Source: an uncultured bacterium
GTDB lineage: Bacteria; Verrucomicrobiota; Lentisphaeria; Victivallales; UBA1829
DNA: 59,278 nucleotides
Reading direction: 5' to 3'
Assembly (NCBI GenBank): GCA_900548385.1
Contig: URKJ01000028.1
Span: 1 to 59,278 of the forward strand
Shown here: positions 1 to 7,730 of the stretch, piece after piece
Layout of the letters: each line of letters starts with the position of its first letter
Numbering within the stretch: position 1 is the first letter of the stretch
Position numbers and translations under genes: made by a program
Notes under the pieces: model-generated
The model's database searches: none
The model's input: only the letters and a program-made list of their open reading frames with translations
Told to the model about the DNA's origin: nothing

Positions 1-5
1 TTCTC

Positions 6-44
6 GACCTTGTTCTCTTTTTCCGAGTTCAAGGTCTTTTTTTT
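6..44 (+). terminator. Rho-independent terminator of an upstream gene
   Basis: The arms GACCTTG (6-12) and CAAGGTC (30-36) are perfectly complementary and are followed by eight T residues (37-44). No coding frame leads into it inside the window, so it probably ends a plus-strand gene lying to the left. The 17-nt loop is long for a terminator, which lowers confidence. Confidence 0.5.
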
Positions 45-88
45 ACTATTTTGCGCCCGTGGTTTGCTTGGGTCGTTTGGCTCGTTCA

Positions 89-192
89 GACCCCCGTAAA
101 CTGGTTCCGGAATTGAACGGCTGTTTGAAAATTTGCAATAATGAAGTTGAAAAGTTGATGAAAAATGCTATTGTTGTGCATTATCGGGGGTC
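89..192. repeat. Widely spaced inverted repeat upstream of the first gene
   Basis: GACCCCCG at 89-96 and CGGGGGTC at 185-192 are a perfect 8-bp inverted repeat about 90 nt apart, in an otherwise AT-rich intergenic stretch. No gene was found between 45 and 280. The repeat could be a long-range RNA stem, a boundary of an inserted segment, or chance. The arms are GC-rich against the surroundings, which is why it stands out. Confidence 0.3.
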
Positions 193-280
193 ATAGGTTT
201 AAGCATTTCTAACTTCTCTGTGTGTAATACACAAGAAGGGTTGCAGGCAAAGATCGATAAATTTACAAGGAGTATAAGAA

Positions 281-1183
281 ATGCCTACTCAACAAAATAA
301 GTTAATAACTGTAAGATATGAAGCTCCAAGGGGTGGCAGTATCTCAAACGATGAAGCTGTTTGTGCAAAGATTCCTGCCTCCATCCAAGATCGATTTCTA
401 TATAAAAAGAAAGGGACTTATAAAGGTTTGAGGGCACTAATGATTAATTATAATGATAAGGAAAGCTTGGCCTATTTAGAAAATTATCTTGTACTTCAAC
501 ATGGTTTCAAGCGTACTATTCAGATCGAAGTTCCTGTTGCGATGTTAAAGGATTATGACTATTATTATGCATGTCCAAGATCTGTTGGGCTACTTAATAA
601 TAGTGTAGATGTAAATATTGTTTATAAAGAAAGATGCCCCTACTACTGTCAATATTCAGGAGAAATACATGGTCCTATCATTATCAAGAAGAAATTACAG
701 GATATCAACCTGTTAAAAGCGGATGTTTTTGAACAAAGAATCATAGTTTCAACGAAAGGGCGAGAGCTTATTGAAGACAATGGAATTACCGGATTTGAAT
801 TTAAAGAACAATGCGAAAATCAACATGACGCAAGAATCTTCTATTCAGCATCAGCGTTGCATTATATTCAGGGAAATATCGCTACATTAAAAGGAGAAAA
901 CATTTGTCCGCACGGAGTGCTGTTTTCACCATACGAAACAAGCTATATTATTGACAATATTGAATTTAATATGGGGTATGATTTTTATGTTGTTTCAAAA
1001 ATATATGCTGAAGATGAAAATAAAATATATTATAAACGCGCTCCTGAAGTTATAGTTTCATCAAAATTTTTGCATATTTTGCTTGCAAACAAAATTCCCA
1101 TGTATCCATTGACTTTTGTTAATGAGTATAAGTATGAGCCCGTAATCACTAAACAAATAGAAACTCAACTATTTCCTAGTTGA
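281..1183 (+). CDS. Hypothetical protein with duplicated motif, possibly Imm11/DUF1629-like immunity protein
   Basis: This 300-residue soluble protein has no signal peptide or membrane segment. I do not recognise it with certainty. Two segments repeat the same pattern, residues 154-174 (IIVSTKGRELIEDNGITGF) and 257-279 (VIVSSKFLHILLANKI). The pattern of a beta strand, then VS-x-K and a helix, then G or P, resembles the C-terminal unit of Imm11/DUF1629-like immunity proteins; that is a recollection of the family style, not a match I could test. There is a Cys pair, CPYYC, at 119-123. The start is well supported by AAGGAG eight bases upstream. The codons are very AT-rich compared with genes after 4,300, which suggests acquisition by transfer. 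No toxin gene is visible next to it. An unrelated novel family is equally possible. Confidence 0.6.
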   Translation: MPTQQNKLITVRYEAPRGGSISNDEAVCAKIPASIQDRFLYKKKGTYKGLRALMINYNDKESLAYLENYLVLQHGFKRTIQIEVPVAMLKDYDYYYACPRSVGLLNNSVDVNIVYKERCPYYCQYSGEIHGPIIIKKKLQDINLLKADVFEQRIIVSTKGRELIEDNGITGFEFKEQCENQHDARIFYSASALHYIQGNIATLKGENICPHGVLFSPYETSYIIDNIEFNMGYDFYVVSKIYAEDENKIYYKRAPEVIVSSKFLHILLANKIPMYPLTFVNEYKYEPVITKQIETQLFPS

Positions 1184-1201
1184 TGATTGCACATCGGGAC
1201 C

Positions 1202-1257
1202 TTGGCAGCGCACACTTCCGCAAAATCAGCCTCATGGTGAACAGGGGACTCTGCCAA
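1202..1257. repeat. Inverted repeat after the first gene
   Basis: TTGGCAG at 1202-1208 and CTGCCAA at 1251-1257 are perfectly complementary, and the flanks (ATTGCACAT before, ATGTTGCAA after) extend the pairing imperfectly. The element lies between two convergent genes. It lacks a T-run, so it is not a standard terminator. Role unknown. Confidence 0.35.
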
Positions 1258-1277
1258 ATGTTGCAAATCTCCATATC

Positions 1278-2159
1278 TTAACGATGTTTTAACTGCATTT
1301 CTATTTTGCCCAATCCTTGAATAACTGCATCTATCTGTGACAAATATTGCTTCAGTTCTTGAATATTCTTTTTTGAATTGAATATAGAAATTTTTAGTTT
1401 CACGGGCATAGCCACATGCATTGCATTAGAATTTATAGAAATACATATATTTCCAAGTCCATGCAACTTTAATTCGTCTAAAAAACATTTTATTAAATAA
1501 AGAATAGATTCCAATTCATTGGAGGACGAAAGTTGATTTAAGGGATCGGGGGTATAAACCCACTGCTGGTTAAGATACTCTATTTTCACAGGTTTCGGTA
1601 CTGGCGACCAATATCCCATAAAATACAATGCTTTTTTTAGTCCGAATTGAAACTTCCAGCGCCGAGGAAGAATTATGATTGTCTGAGATTGTGAATAGAG
1701 TTTTACATTGAGCTTAAAAAAAATAAATGCACCAAGTCGAAGGTATCGATTAACTCCAGTCGTATTACTACCAACTGCACAATTGATTTGAGAAAATGAT
1801 ACGTTTCCCTTTTGTGCAACAAAGGGAGTCGCCTGAGAATCCGAATATATGGTGTTTATTTCAGGAAAGATACAGGATTTCATTACCATTTGTAAAGGGA
1901 AAGTTTTATTAAAATCATAGTCGATATCTTGCTTCCCATTTATTTCTCTCATAAAAGAAGTTTTTATTTGCTGGCGTCGTTGATCAAAACGTGCCAATAT
2001 CAACAACGGAAATATTGGGTAACAACATAAAATATAGAGCCAAGAGTTGCCTGTTTTGGCAAAATAAATGAAAGAAACAAACATTAAAGGGAGTATCAGC
2101 AATAACAGGGAAATCCCAATCTCCATATTGCTTAATCTATCATTTCCTTTATGCCCCAT
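1278..2159 (-). CDS. DUF3137-like membrane protein
   Basis: The protein has 293 residues from the preferred start. Two hydrophobic segments near the N terminus (about 13-34 and 38-56) anchor it, with a cytoplasmic soluble part after them. The order of features (short N-terminal hairpin of two helices, a G-rich strand region around a LRLGAFIFF segment, then a late stretch ending in NAMHVAMP) resembles the DUF3137 family, whose function is unknown. The frame is open to 2267, but GGGAGGAG lies eight bases before the ATG at 2159, whereas the upstream ATG has only AAGAAG two bases away, so I chose 2159. The gene is AT-rich like its neighbour at 281 and converges on it. Family assignment is moderate; function is unknown. 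Confidence 0.6.
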   Translation of the reverse strand: MGHKGNDRLSNMEIGISLLLLILPLMFVSFIYFAKTGNSWLYILCCYPIFPLLILARFDQRRQQIKTSFMREINGKQDIDYDFNKTFPLQMVMKSCIFPEINTIYSDSQATPFVAQKGNVSFSQINCAVGSNTTGVNRYLRLGAFIFFKLNVKLYSQSQTIIILPRRWKFQFGLKKALYFMGYWSPVPKPVKIEYLNQQWVYTPDPLNQLSSSNELESILYLIKCFLDELKLHGLGNICISINSNAMHVAMPVKLKISIFNSKKNIQELKQYLSQIDAVIQGLGKIEMQLKHR

Positions 2160-2281
2160 TGCGTCTCTCCTCCCGATTAGGCAACTTTTTATGGAACGAT
2201 TGGTATGCCGCTCTTGTTTTACAATATCCCATTGTTTGCCGATTGCAAATTCCGATTTCTGAATCATGTCTTCTTAATGAG

Positions 2282-2310
2282 ATAATGTGAACGAATCAAT
2301 AATTTTTCAA
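2282..2310 (-). promoter_or_regulatory. Promoter of the DUF3137-like gene
   Basis: Read on the minus strand, TTGAAA (2305-2310) is followed after 17 bp by CATTAT (2282-2287). It would give a leader of about 115 nt to the preferred start at 2159. Confidence 0.4.
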
Positions 2311-2398
2311 GTCCTCTGTTCGGATCTCTTATTGTTACCTGCTGCATAAACTTCCTTCCCGTTTTTATCCTTGCGTATGCTGAGGCACGCTGCTTTTT

Positions 2399-3070
2399 TC
2401 AGGATTTTTCCGCCAGGAGATAGCTTTCTTCAATGCGAAGACGGATCTCTTCCCATGCAACAGATCTGTCAAGGATGATGGATATCCAGTGTCTTTTATT
2501 CATATGCCAGCCGGGAAAATAGCGTTTGCCGTCCACTGTTGCAGCAATTTTTTCCGGAGCCAGACGAAGATCAACAATTTCAACCAATTCATCATGAGCA
2601 TCCGGTATCAGTTTTCTGCGGGAAACTGTCAACAGAGCTGCATACCATTTTGCATTGTCGCGGCGCCGAAAAATAGCATTGTCCGGAAATTTTTCCCATA
2701 GAAATTCCAATCTGTCTTGCCGGGTTTCGCCAATATACTGAATAATCCGTTTTGCATTTTCACTTTTAAACACCTCGGTATCGAAACAGCATTCCGCCAC
2801 GGTTTTCAGTACATCTTCATAATCCTTCCGGATTTTTCCGATGAATTCCCCGCAGGCGCCGGATACCAGATGAAGAACATATTCATCACCGGTGGCGGTA
2901 TCCACCACTTTGGTATTGACTTTTCCTGTTCCGGAAACTTTCACCGTCATCAAAAACGTTCCTTTGATAATTGGTGCTTCATAAACATAATCATCAGCCC
3001 GTCTTATGAAACCGAAGCGGAGCAGCTTTTGTTCATTCATTGTTTTATGTCGGAAGAGATTTTCATCCAT
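2399..3070 (-). CDS. MmcQ/YjbR (DUF419) family protein
   Basis: The 223-residue protein carries a YjbR/MmcQ domain in its C-terminal half: the segment LEFLWEKFPDNAIFRR, then a KWYAALL strand, and near the end PGWHMNKRHWISIIL followed by an IEESYLL helix, which is the usual family signature. The family folds like a double-wing DNA-binding protein, but its role is not established. The N-terminal ~100 residues are an extra domain without a recognised motif, seen also in some longer YyaQ-type members. The first ATG at 3070 has only a weak, distant GGGGA; the ATG eleven codons later has none, so the start is uncertain. It is a single gene with its own promoter and a leader of about 95 nt. Confidence 0.8.
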   Translation of the reverse strand: MDENLFRHKTMNEQKLLRFGFIRRADDYVYEAPIIKGTFLMTVKVSGTGKVNTKVVDTATGDEYVLHLVSGACGEFIGKIRKDYEDVLKTVAECCFDTEVFKSENAKRIIQYIGETRQDRLEFLWEKFPDNAIFRRRDNAKWYAALLTVSRRKLIPDAHDELVEIVDLRLAPEKIAATVDGKRYFPGWHMNKRHWISIILDRSVAWEEIRLRIEESYLLAEKS

Positions 3071-3171
3071 GATTTCGATAAATGTCCCCGTTGCGATGTC
3101 ATTTTGCTCTATTGCCGTGTATTGAAGCTTTCCCGTCTTTCAATGCCTTTCCGTTTCGTGAAAGCAGAAGT

Positions 3172-3199
3172 AATATATCATACATAAATCATACAGCAA
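3172..3199 (-). promoter_or_regulatory. Promoter of the YjbR-family gene
   Basis: On the minus strand TTGCTG (3194-3199) and TATATT (3172-3177) are separated by 16 bp, and the -10 is followed by AC as in many promoters of this window. Confidence 0.5.
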
Positions 3200-3375
3200 C
3201 TTCCCTAGAGGACTGTGTAGTATTTTTTATTGTAAATTTCCTGAATTTCTGGAACGTGTAATGCCGCACCCGACAAATCTGTCTGCCGCAACTTTCAGCA
3301 TAATGCCAGTTGTTACAACTCCGGAAAGGGACATTCTTTTGCTGTTCCAGATGCCGGATAAGTCTACTGCGGGGC

Positions 3376-3403
3376 TTGCAATCGGTAAATTGAGGTTTAT
3401 AGT
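3376..3403 (+). promoter_or_regulatory. Promoter of the methyltransferase gene
   Basis: TTGCAA (3376-3381) and TATAGT (3398-3403) are separated by 16 bp. Transcription would begin near 3410, about 20 nt before the ATG. Confidence 0.5.
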
Positions 3404-3430
3404 ATCGTAATAGGGAAAGGCATAAAGCAG

Positions 3431-4183
3431 ATGAGTGAACAGAAACAAAACTATTATGGTCGTTTATGTACAGAATTATATGAAATTCTGCATGAAAAAG
3501 CTCCGCAGGACGAACTTGATTTCTATCTTTCTTATGCAGAAAAGGGACAAAAAATTTTAGAGCCTCTGTGCGGAAGCGGGCGGTTTCTTGTTCCGTTTAT
3601 GGAGCGTGGTTTTGATATTGACGGAATGGATTCATCCATTGAAATGTTAGAAAAGTTAAAACAAAAAGCTCCTGATGCAAAAATAATCCATGCCGATATT
3701 CTGGAGTATTCATCAAATAAAAAATATGATTATATCTTTATCTCTTCCGGTTCTGTATCGTTGTTTACAAATATAGAACAATGTAAAAGTATTTTAAAAA
3801 AATTAAAAGACCTGTTGGCGCCCAAAGGGAGATTCGTATTTGCCGTTGATACCGTCGCGGACAGATGTGCTGATGACGACGATTACAAAATTTCTGTTTC
3901 GGTGAAAAACCGGCAAGGTTTTGACCTGGTTCTGAAAACAAAAAATTATTATGCACCTCAAACGCATACACAGTTTTCTCCGGGTAAGTATGAATTGTAT
4001 GATGGCGATAAACTGCTGCAGCAGGAGCTGATGGATTTTCAGACACACCTTTATGAACTCGGCGAATTAGAACCGTATTTGAAGGATATCGGGTTTACAA
4101 GTATAACAGTATATTCTTCCTTTGATAAGAATGTCGCCCGGAGCAATGACGCAGAGATGTTCTTGTATGAGTGTTGCCTTTAA
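3431..4183 (+). CDS. Class I SAM-dependent methyltransferase
   Basis: The 250-residue protein has a Rossmann methyltransferase core. Motif I is LEPLCGSGRFL at about 43-53, the acidic residue binding the ribose of SAM lies in GMDSS at 65-69, and HADILEY (87-93) is the adenine-binding acidic turn. The strand DYIFISSGSVSLF after it is motif IV and LLAPKGRFVF is the post-core glycine turn. It is a cytoplasmic enzyme of the methyltransferase-25 type; the substrate cannot be told from sequence. The start is preceded by GGGAAAGG some 10 bases upstream. The gene is AT-rich and stands alone with its own promoter, which fits recent acquisition. Confidence 0.85.
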   Translation: MSEQKQNYYGRLCTELYEILHEKAPQDELDFYLSYAEKGQKILEPLCGSGRFLVPFMERGFDIDGMDSSIEMLEKLKQKAPDAKIIHADILEYSSNKKYDYIFISSGSVSLFTNIEQCKSILKKLKDLLAPKGRFVFAVDTVADRCADDDDYKISVSVKNRQGFDLVLKTKNYYAPQTHTQFSPGKYELYDGDKLLQQELMDFQTHLYELGELEPYLKDIGFTSITVYSSFDKNVARSNDAEMFLYECCL

Positions 4184-4332
4184 AGAAATTAAGGCAGATA
4201 CACTGTTTCCTGAAAAACATGTTTCCGGGAATCGTGGTATTCAGAAATGAGATGCGACTCACTCTTCTTGATTCAATGGAGGATGGCATAAGGCTTCCGT
4301 ATTTCAATATATCATCCGGGATGTATTCTTAT

Positions 4333-5220
4333 TTATGGCCGCAAATGCTGCTTCCGGTACGCTCGCGGACATAACCCGGAGAATGATTTAAAGGAACGGC
4401 TGAATACAAATGAGTCCGTATAACCGCACAGGGCGCTGATCTCTCCTATGCTCCGATCCGTATACAGCAGGTATTCCGCCGCCCGGTGCAGGCGCAGACT
4501 GCGCAACTGTCCGCCCAAGGGAAAAGGACCCAGATTTTTACGGAAAATTCCCCGCAGAGATTTTTCCGATAAATGAAACTGCTCACAGAGCGTTTTGAGT
4601 GAGAGCGGCTGGTCCAGATGAGTCTGTATGTAATGGAATATCTGATTGAATTTGTCATTGCCCGGAGATTCCGGAGACAGGATCCCTGTCCCGTTTTTCT
4701 GCAAACGCTTTGTCAGAAATTCCGCAAAACAGTAAGAAGTTCCGGCACTATCCAGCTTGTCGGCTTTGTCCACCAGCCGCTGCAGAAGAAACAGGTCTTC
4801 ATCATCCAGTTGAAACGGGTGATTTTTCAGGGGGGAGATTGCATCAAGGTCTTCCACAGAAAGTGAAAATTCAACCAGCAGCCGATACTGTTCCCGGTCT
4901 CCGCCCGATCCAATAAAGTGGAGCTGAAAAGGAAAGATCAGAATTCCGCTGCCAGGAGAAAGTAAGAATCTGTTTCCGTCCACATGCGCCATGCTTTTTC
5001 CTTTCAGATGAACTTTCAGTACGCAGCGTTGATGAAATGCCTGTACATGGGTGTGGCTTCCGGAGTAGTTTTGAAAGGATACGATCAGCTTTTCCGGTTT
5101 CAGAAGGGGCGTTTCCGGCAATATACGGGAATGCAGCCGCCCGTTCTCGGGAAAGGTCCCTGAATTCATGATTGCTTCAAGAGAGGATGAAAATAACATA
5201 AAAATGCCTGAAAATGTCAT
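4333..5220 (-). CDS. AraC family transcriptional regulator
   Basis: The 295-residue protein has an N-terminal cupin-like sensor (a run of strands around CVLKVHLKGKSMAHVDG and SPGSGILIFPFQLH) and a C-terminal AraC double helix-turn-helix: SLKTLCEQFHLSEKSLRGIF for the first helix-turn-helix, and IGEISALCGYTDSFVFSRSF with the closing G-CPRAYR for the second. GGAAAG lies about ten bases before the ATG at 5220. It is transcribed divergently from the Gfo/Idh oxidoreductase at 5286, with only 65 bases between the starts. It is therefore the likely local regulator of that gene, presumably responding to a sugar. The effector is unknown. Confidence 0.9.
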   Translation of the reverse strand: MTFSGIFMLFSSSLEAIMNSGTFPENGRLHSRILPETPLLKPEKLIVSFQNYSGSHTHVQAFHQRCVLKVHLKGKSMAHVDGNRFLLSPGSGILIFPFQLHFIGSGGDREQYRLLVEFSLSVEDLDAISPLKNHPFQLDDEDLFLLQRLVDKADKLDSAGTSYCFAEFLTKRLQKNGTGILSPESPGNDKFNQIFHYIQTHLDQPLSLKTLCEQFHLSEKSLRGIFRKNLGPFPLGGQLRSLRLHRAAEYLLYTDRSIGEISALCGYTDSFVFSRSFKSFSGLCPRAYRKQHLRP

Positions 5221-5239
5221 TTTGTTTTTTCTTTCCGGT

Positions 5240-5268
5240 AATATAGTATCGGTACCGGCTTAAATCAA
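5240..5268 (-). promoter_or_regulatory. Promoter of the AraC-type regulator
   Basis: Minus-strand TTGATT (5263-5268), a 17-bp spacer and TATATT (5240-5245) followed by ACC. It overlaps the leader of the divergent oxidoreductase gene, so binding at one would affect the other. Confidence 0.5.
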
Positions 5269-5285
5269 TCAACCAGGAGGAGATT

Positions 5286-6416
5286 ATGGACAAAATACGG
5301 CTGGGGGTGATCGGCTGCGGGGCACGCGGTCGAAGTGTTGTATCGACTTTTCTGCGGGAAGGCAAGGGGCGTGTTGCCGTGGCGGCGGCTTTTGACCCGG
5401 AGGCTGAGCAGTTGAAGAAATCCCGCGAATGCTGGCAGGAAAATTTCCGGATTGCGGACAGTGCGGAAACCCTGATCCTTGATCCGGATGTGAATCTGGT
5501 AATGATCTTTACTCCGAATGCTTATCACTGCTCCGGCATTCTGGCATCGCTCAATGCAGGAAAACGGGTTTTTTCCGAAAAGCCTCTGGCAACGACTTTT
5601 GCAGACTGTTCCCGGATCGTCAAGGCGCAAAAGGAGTCGGGAATACCGGTCTACACCGGATTCGTTTTACGCTATTCGCCGATTTACCGGAAGGTCAAGG
5701 AGCTGCTTGACAGCGGAACATTCGGAAACATCATCAATATTGCCGCTTCGGAAAACCGGGAATCGTCCGGCGGGGGAAATTCCATGGCATCGCTCGACGG
5801 CTGGCGCAGGTTCCGCAAAGAGTCCGGTCCTTATCTGCTGGAAAAGTGCAGTCATGATCTTGATCTGCTGAACTGGTTCGCCGGAGGAGTTCCGGATTCC
5901 GTTGCCGGATTTGGCGGCTTGGATTACTTCATTCCCGGATACAGCGGGCTCTGGGACCGGCTGGATCATGATATTTACGCCAAGTGGGTTCCTGAAGAGA
6001 AACGGATCAATCCTTTTACTTCCGAAAAAGATATTTATGATAATCACGCGGTTATCATGCAGTATCCGGGTGGGATCAAGATGAGTTTTCAACTGACCTT
6101 GGCGAATGCAATTCCGGAACGCAGAATGTACCTTTCCTGTACGGAAGGGACCATTGTCTGCGAGTGCTTTTCCGGCTGTCTGACGTATAAACGTTATACG
6201 GATGACCATTCTGTTACACTGAAGTATGCCGGAGACGGCCATGGCGGCGGGGACCGTTTTATGGCAATGGAGATCATTGAGAGTCTGCTGAGCGGGAAAG
6301 GAAAAATCGTTTCCGGTGTACAGAACGGGTGTGACTGCGCTCTTGTTGCGCTTGCCGCGGATGAGTCTATGAGAACCGGACGTATCGTCCGCCTTGCTGA
6401 TTACAAAAACGTTTGA
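5286..6416 (+). CDS. Gfo/Idh/MocA family NAD(P)-dependent oxidoreductase
   Basis: The 376-residue protein begins with a Rossmann dinucleotide fold (LGVIGCGARGRS, 6-17). It has the family EKP motif at 98-100, where the lysine is catalytic, and the HDLDLLNW helix near 196-203, where the histidine and aspartate complete the site. These enzymes oxidise, reduce or epimerise sugars and inositols, or remove groups through transient oxidation. AGGAGGAG lies five bases before the ATG. It is a single gene opposite an AraC regulator and ends at a strong bidirectional terminator. The exact substrate is unknown. The absence of a Tat or Sec signal makes it cytoplasmic. Confidence 0.9.
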   Translation: MDKIRLGVIGCGARGRSVVSTFLREGKGRVAVAAAFDPEAEQLKKSRECWQENFRIADSAETLILDPDVNLVMIFTPNAYHCSGILASLNAGKRVFSEKPLATTFADCSRIVKAQKESGIPVYTGFVLRYSPIYRKVKELLDSGTFGNIINIAASENRESSGGGNSMASLDGWRRFRKESGPYLLEKCSHDLDLLNWFAGGVPDSVAGFGGLDYFIPGYSGLWDRLDHDIYAKWVPEEKRINPFTSEKDIYDNHAVIMQYPGGIKMSFQLTLANAIPERRMYLSCTEGTIVCECFSGCLTYKRYTDDHSVTLKYAGDGHGGGDRFMAMEIIESLLSGKGKIVSGVQNGCDCALVALAADESMRTGRIVRLADYKNV

Positions 6417-6427
6417 ACTGGTGAAAA

Positions 6428-6461
6428 ATCCCATCCCGCAGCAAATCCGGCGGGATGGGAT
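6428..6461. terminator. Bidirectional Rho-independent terminator
   Basis: A perfect 12-bp stem (6428-6439 with 6450-6461, ATCCCATCCCGC and its complement) with a 10-nt loop is flanked by A-runs on the left and right, giving a U-run on either strand's transcript. It separates the convergent Gfo/Idh gene and trpB. Confidence 0.9.
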
Positions 6462-6471
6462 AAAATGAGAA

Positions 6472-7698
6472 TTATTTTTCCGGGAACCGGTAATTTTCTC
6501 CATAGCCGTAGTGTTCGACAACGTAATCCACGTCTTTATCGCCGCGTCCGCTGCAGCAGACAAGGACTGCGCCGGTCTGCATCTCTTTCGCCAGCTTCAT
6601 TGCATAGGCGATTGCGTGCGAGGATTCCAACGCGGGAATGATGCCTTCATAGCGGGAGAGCTTGAAAAACGCGTCGATCGCTTCTTCATCGCTTGCGGTG
6701 ACGTAGTTGACCCTGCCGAGGTCTTTCCAGAATGCGTGTTCGGGGCCGACGGAGGGGTAGTCGAGTCCGCTGGCAATCGAATAGACCGGGTCCGGATTGC
6801 CGTTTTCATCTTCCAGCACATAGCTGTCGAATCCGTGCAGAGTTCCTTTTTTGCCGAATGAGATTGTCGCGGCATGATCGCCTTTTCCGGGGCCGCGGCC
6901 GAGCGGTTCCACGCCGTAGATGTCCACCGGATCGCCGAGAAACGCGGAGAACATGCCCGCCGAGTTGCTGCCGCCGCCGACACAGGCGCAAACCGCATCC
7001 GGCAGGATACCGGTCATTTCCCTGAACTGATCGCGGGCTTCGAGTCCGACGCACATCTGGAAGTCGCGCACCATCAGCGGGAACGGATGCGGGCCAAGCG
7101 CGGAACCGATGCAGTAAATGGAATCTTTGTAAGACGCAAGATAGGATTCAAACGCGGAATCGACCGCTTCTTTCAGAGTCTGGAGACCACGGGAGACCGG
7201 AATCACTTTTGCTCCGAGAATTTTCATGCGGGTTACGTTCGGCGCCTGCTTGGCGATGTCGACGAGTCCCATGTGAATTTCGCATTCGAGTCCGAAATAC
7301 GCGGCGGCGGTTGCCAACGCCACGCCATGCTGTCCGGCTCCGGTTTCGGCGATCAGTTTTTTCTTGCCGAGAAACTTTGCCAGCAGCCCTTCGCCCATGC
7401 AGTGATTGAGTTTATGAGCTCCCGTATGGTTCAGGTCTTCCCGTTTCAAATAGATCTGGCAGTTGCCGAGGTGACGGGAGAGACGGTTGCAGTGATACAC
7501 CGGAGTGGGGCGTCCCTGAAATTCGCGGCGGATCCGCCGGAGCTCGTTGATGAACTCCGCCGAATGGCAAATCGACTGATAAGCGTCCGCGACTTCGCGG
7601 AACGGGGTTTCCAGTTCGGGCGGGACATGACGACCGCCGTACTCTCCGAAACGTCCGTCCTTGTCGGGATAATCCCTGAAATAGCGTGAATAATCCAT
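6472..7698 (-). CDS. trpB: Tryptophan synthase beta chain (orphan)
   Basis: The 408-residue PLP enzyme condenses indole with serine. The motif KREDLNHTGAHKLNH holds the Schiff-base lysine at about residue 96, and the catalytic glutamate lies in IAETGAGQHG (about 118). A phosphate-binding GGGSNSAG loop follows around 240, and the late SGRGDKD segment caps the PLP ring nitrogen. Length matches TrpB1. The usual HKINN after the lysine is HKLNHC here, a small divergence. No trpA or other trp gene is near. Instead it follows a Gfo/Idh oxidoreductase by 32 bases on the same strand, with AAGGA before the ATG. It could be a stand-alone or partner-lacking TrpB, or simply a dispersed trp gene. The enzyme family is certain. 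Confidence 0.93.
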   Translation of the reverse strand: MDYSRYFRDYPDKDGRFGEYGGRHVPPELETPFREVADAYQSICHSAEFINELRRIRREFQGRPTPVYHCNRLSRHLGNCQIYLKREDLNHTGAHKLNHCMGEGLLAKFLGKKKLIAETGAGQHGVALATAAAYFGLECEIHMGLVDIAKQAPNVTRMKILGAKVIPVSRGLQTLKEAVDSAFESYLASYKDSIYCIGSALGPHPFPLMVRDFQMCVGLEARDQFREMTGILPDAVCACVGGGSNSAGMFSAFLGDPVDIYGVEPLGRGPGKGDHAATISFGKKGTLHGFDSYVLEDENGNPDPVYSIASGLDYPSVGPEHAFWKDLGRVNYVTASDEEAIDAFFKLSRYEGIIPALESSHAIAYAMKLAKEMQTGAVLVCCSGRGDKDVDYVVEHYGYGENYRFPEK

Positions 7699-7730
7699 CC
7701 TTGCATCCTTTTATGTTAGGTGTTTTATGA

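Larger units (their letters stand above)
3071..3430. other. Intergenic region between divergent genes 2399-3070 and 3431-4183
   Basis: This 360-base gap holds two promoters, one for each flanking gene. It also contains a 49-codon plus-strand frame starting at the ATG at 3259 and ending at about 3408 that stays open upstream to about 3180. It has no ribosome binding site and no recognised similarity, so it may be a gene remnant or chance. Nothing else is visible. Confidence 0.4.

Noticed and set aside
89..1257. Integron cassette recombination (attC) sites around the first gene
   Set aside because: The inverted repeats lack the GTTRRRY core and R/L box structure, and no integrase gene is in view.
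3259..3408. A 49-codon gene in the 3071-3430 gap
   Set aside because: It has no ribosome binding site or recognised domain and lies between two promoters, so it is reported as uncertain, not as a gene.
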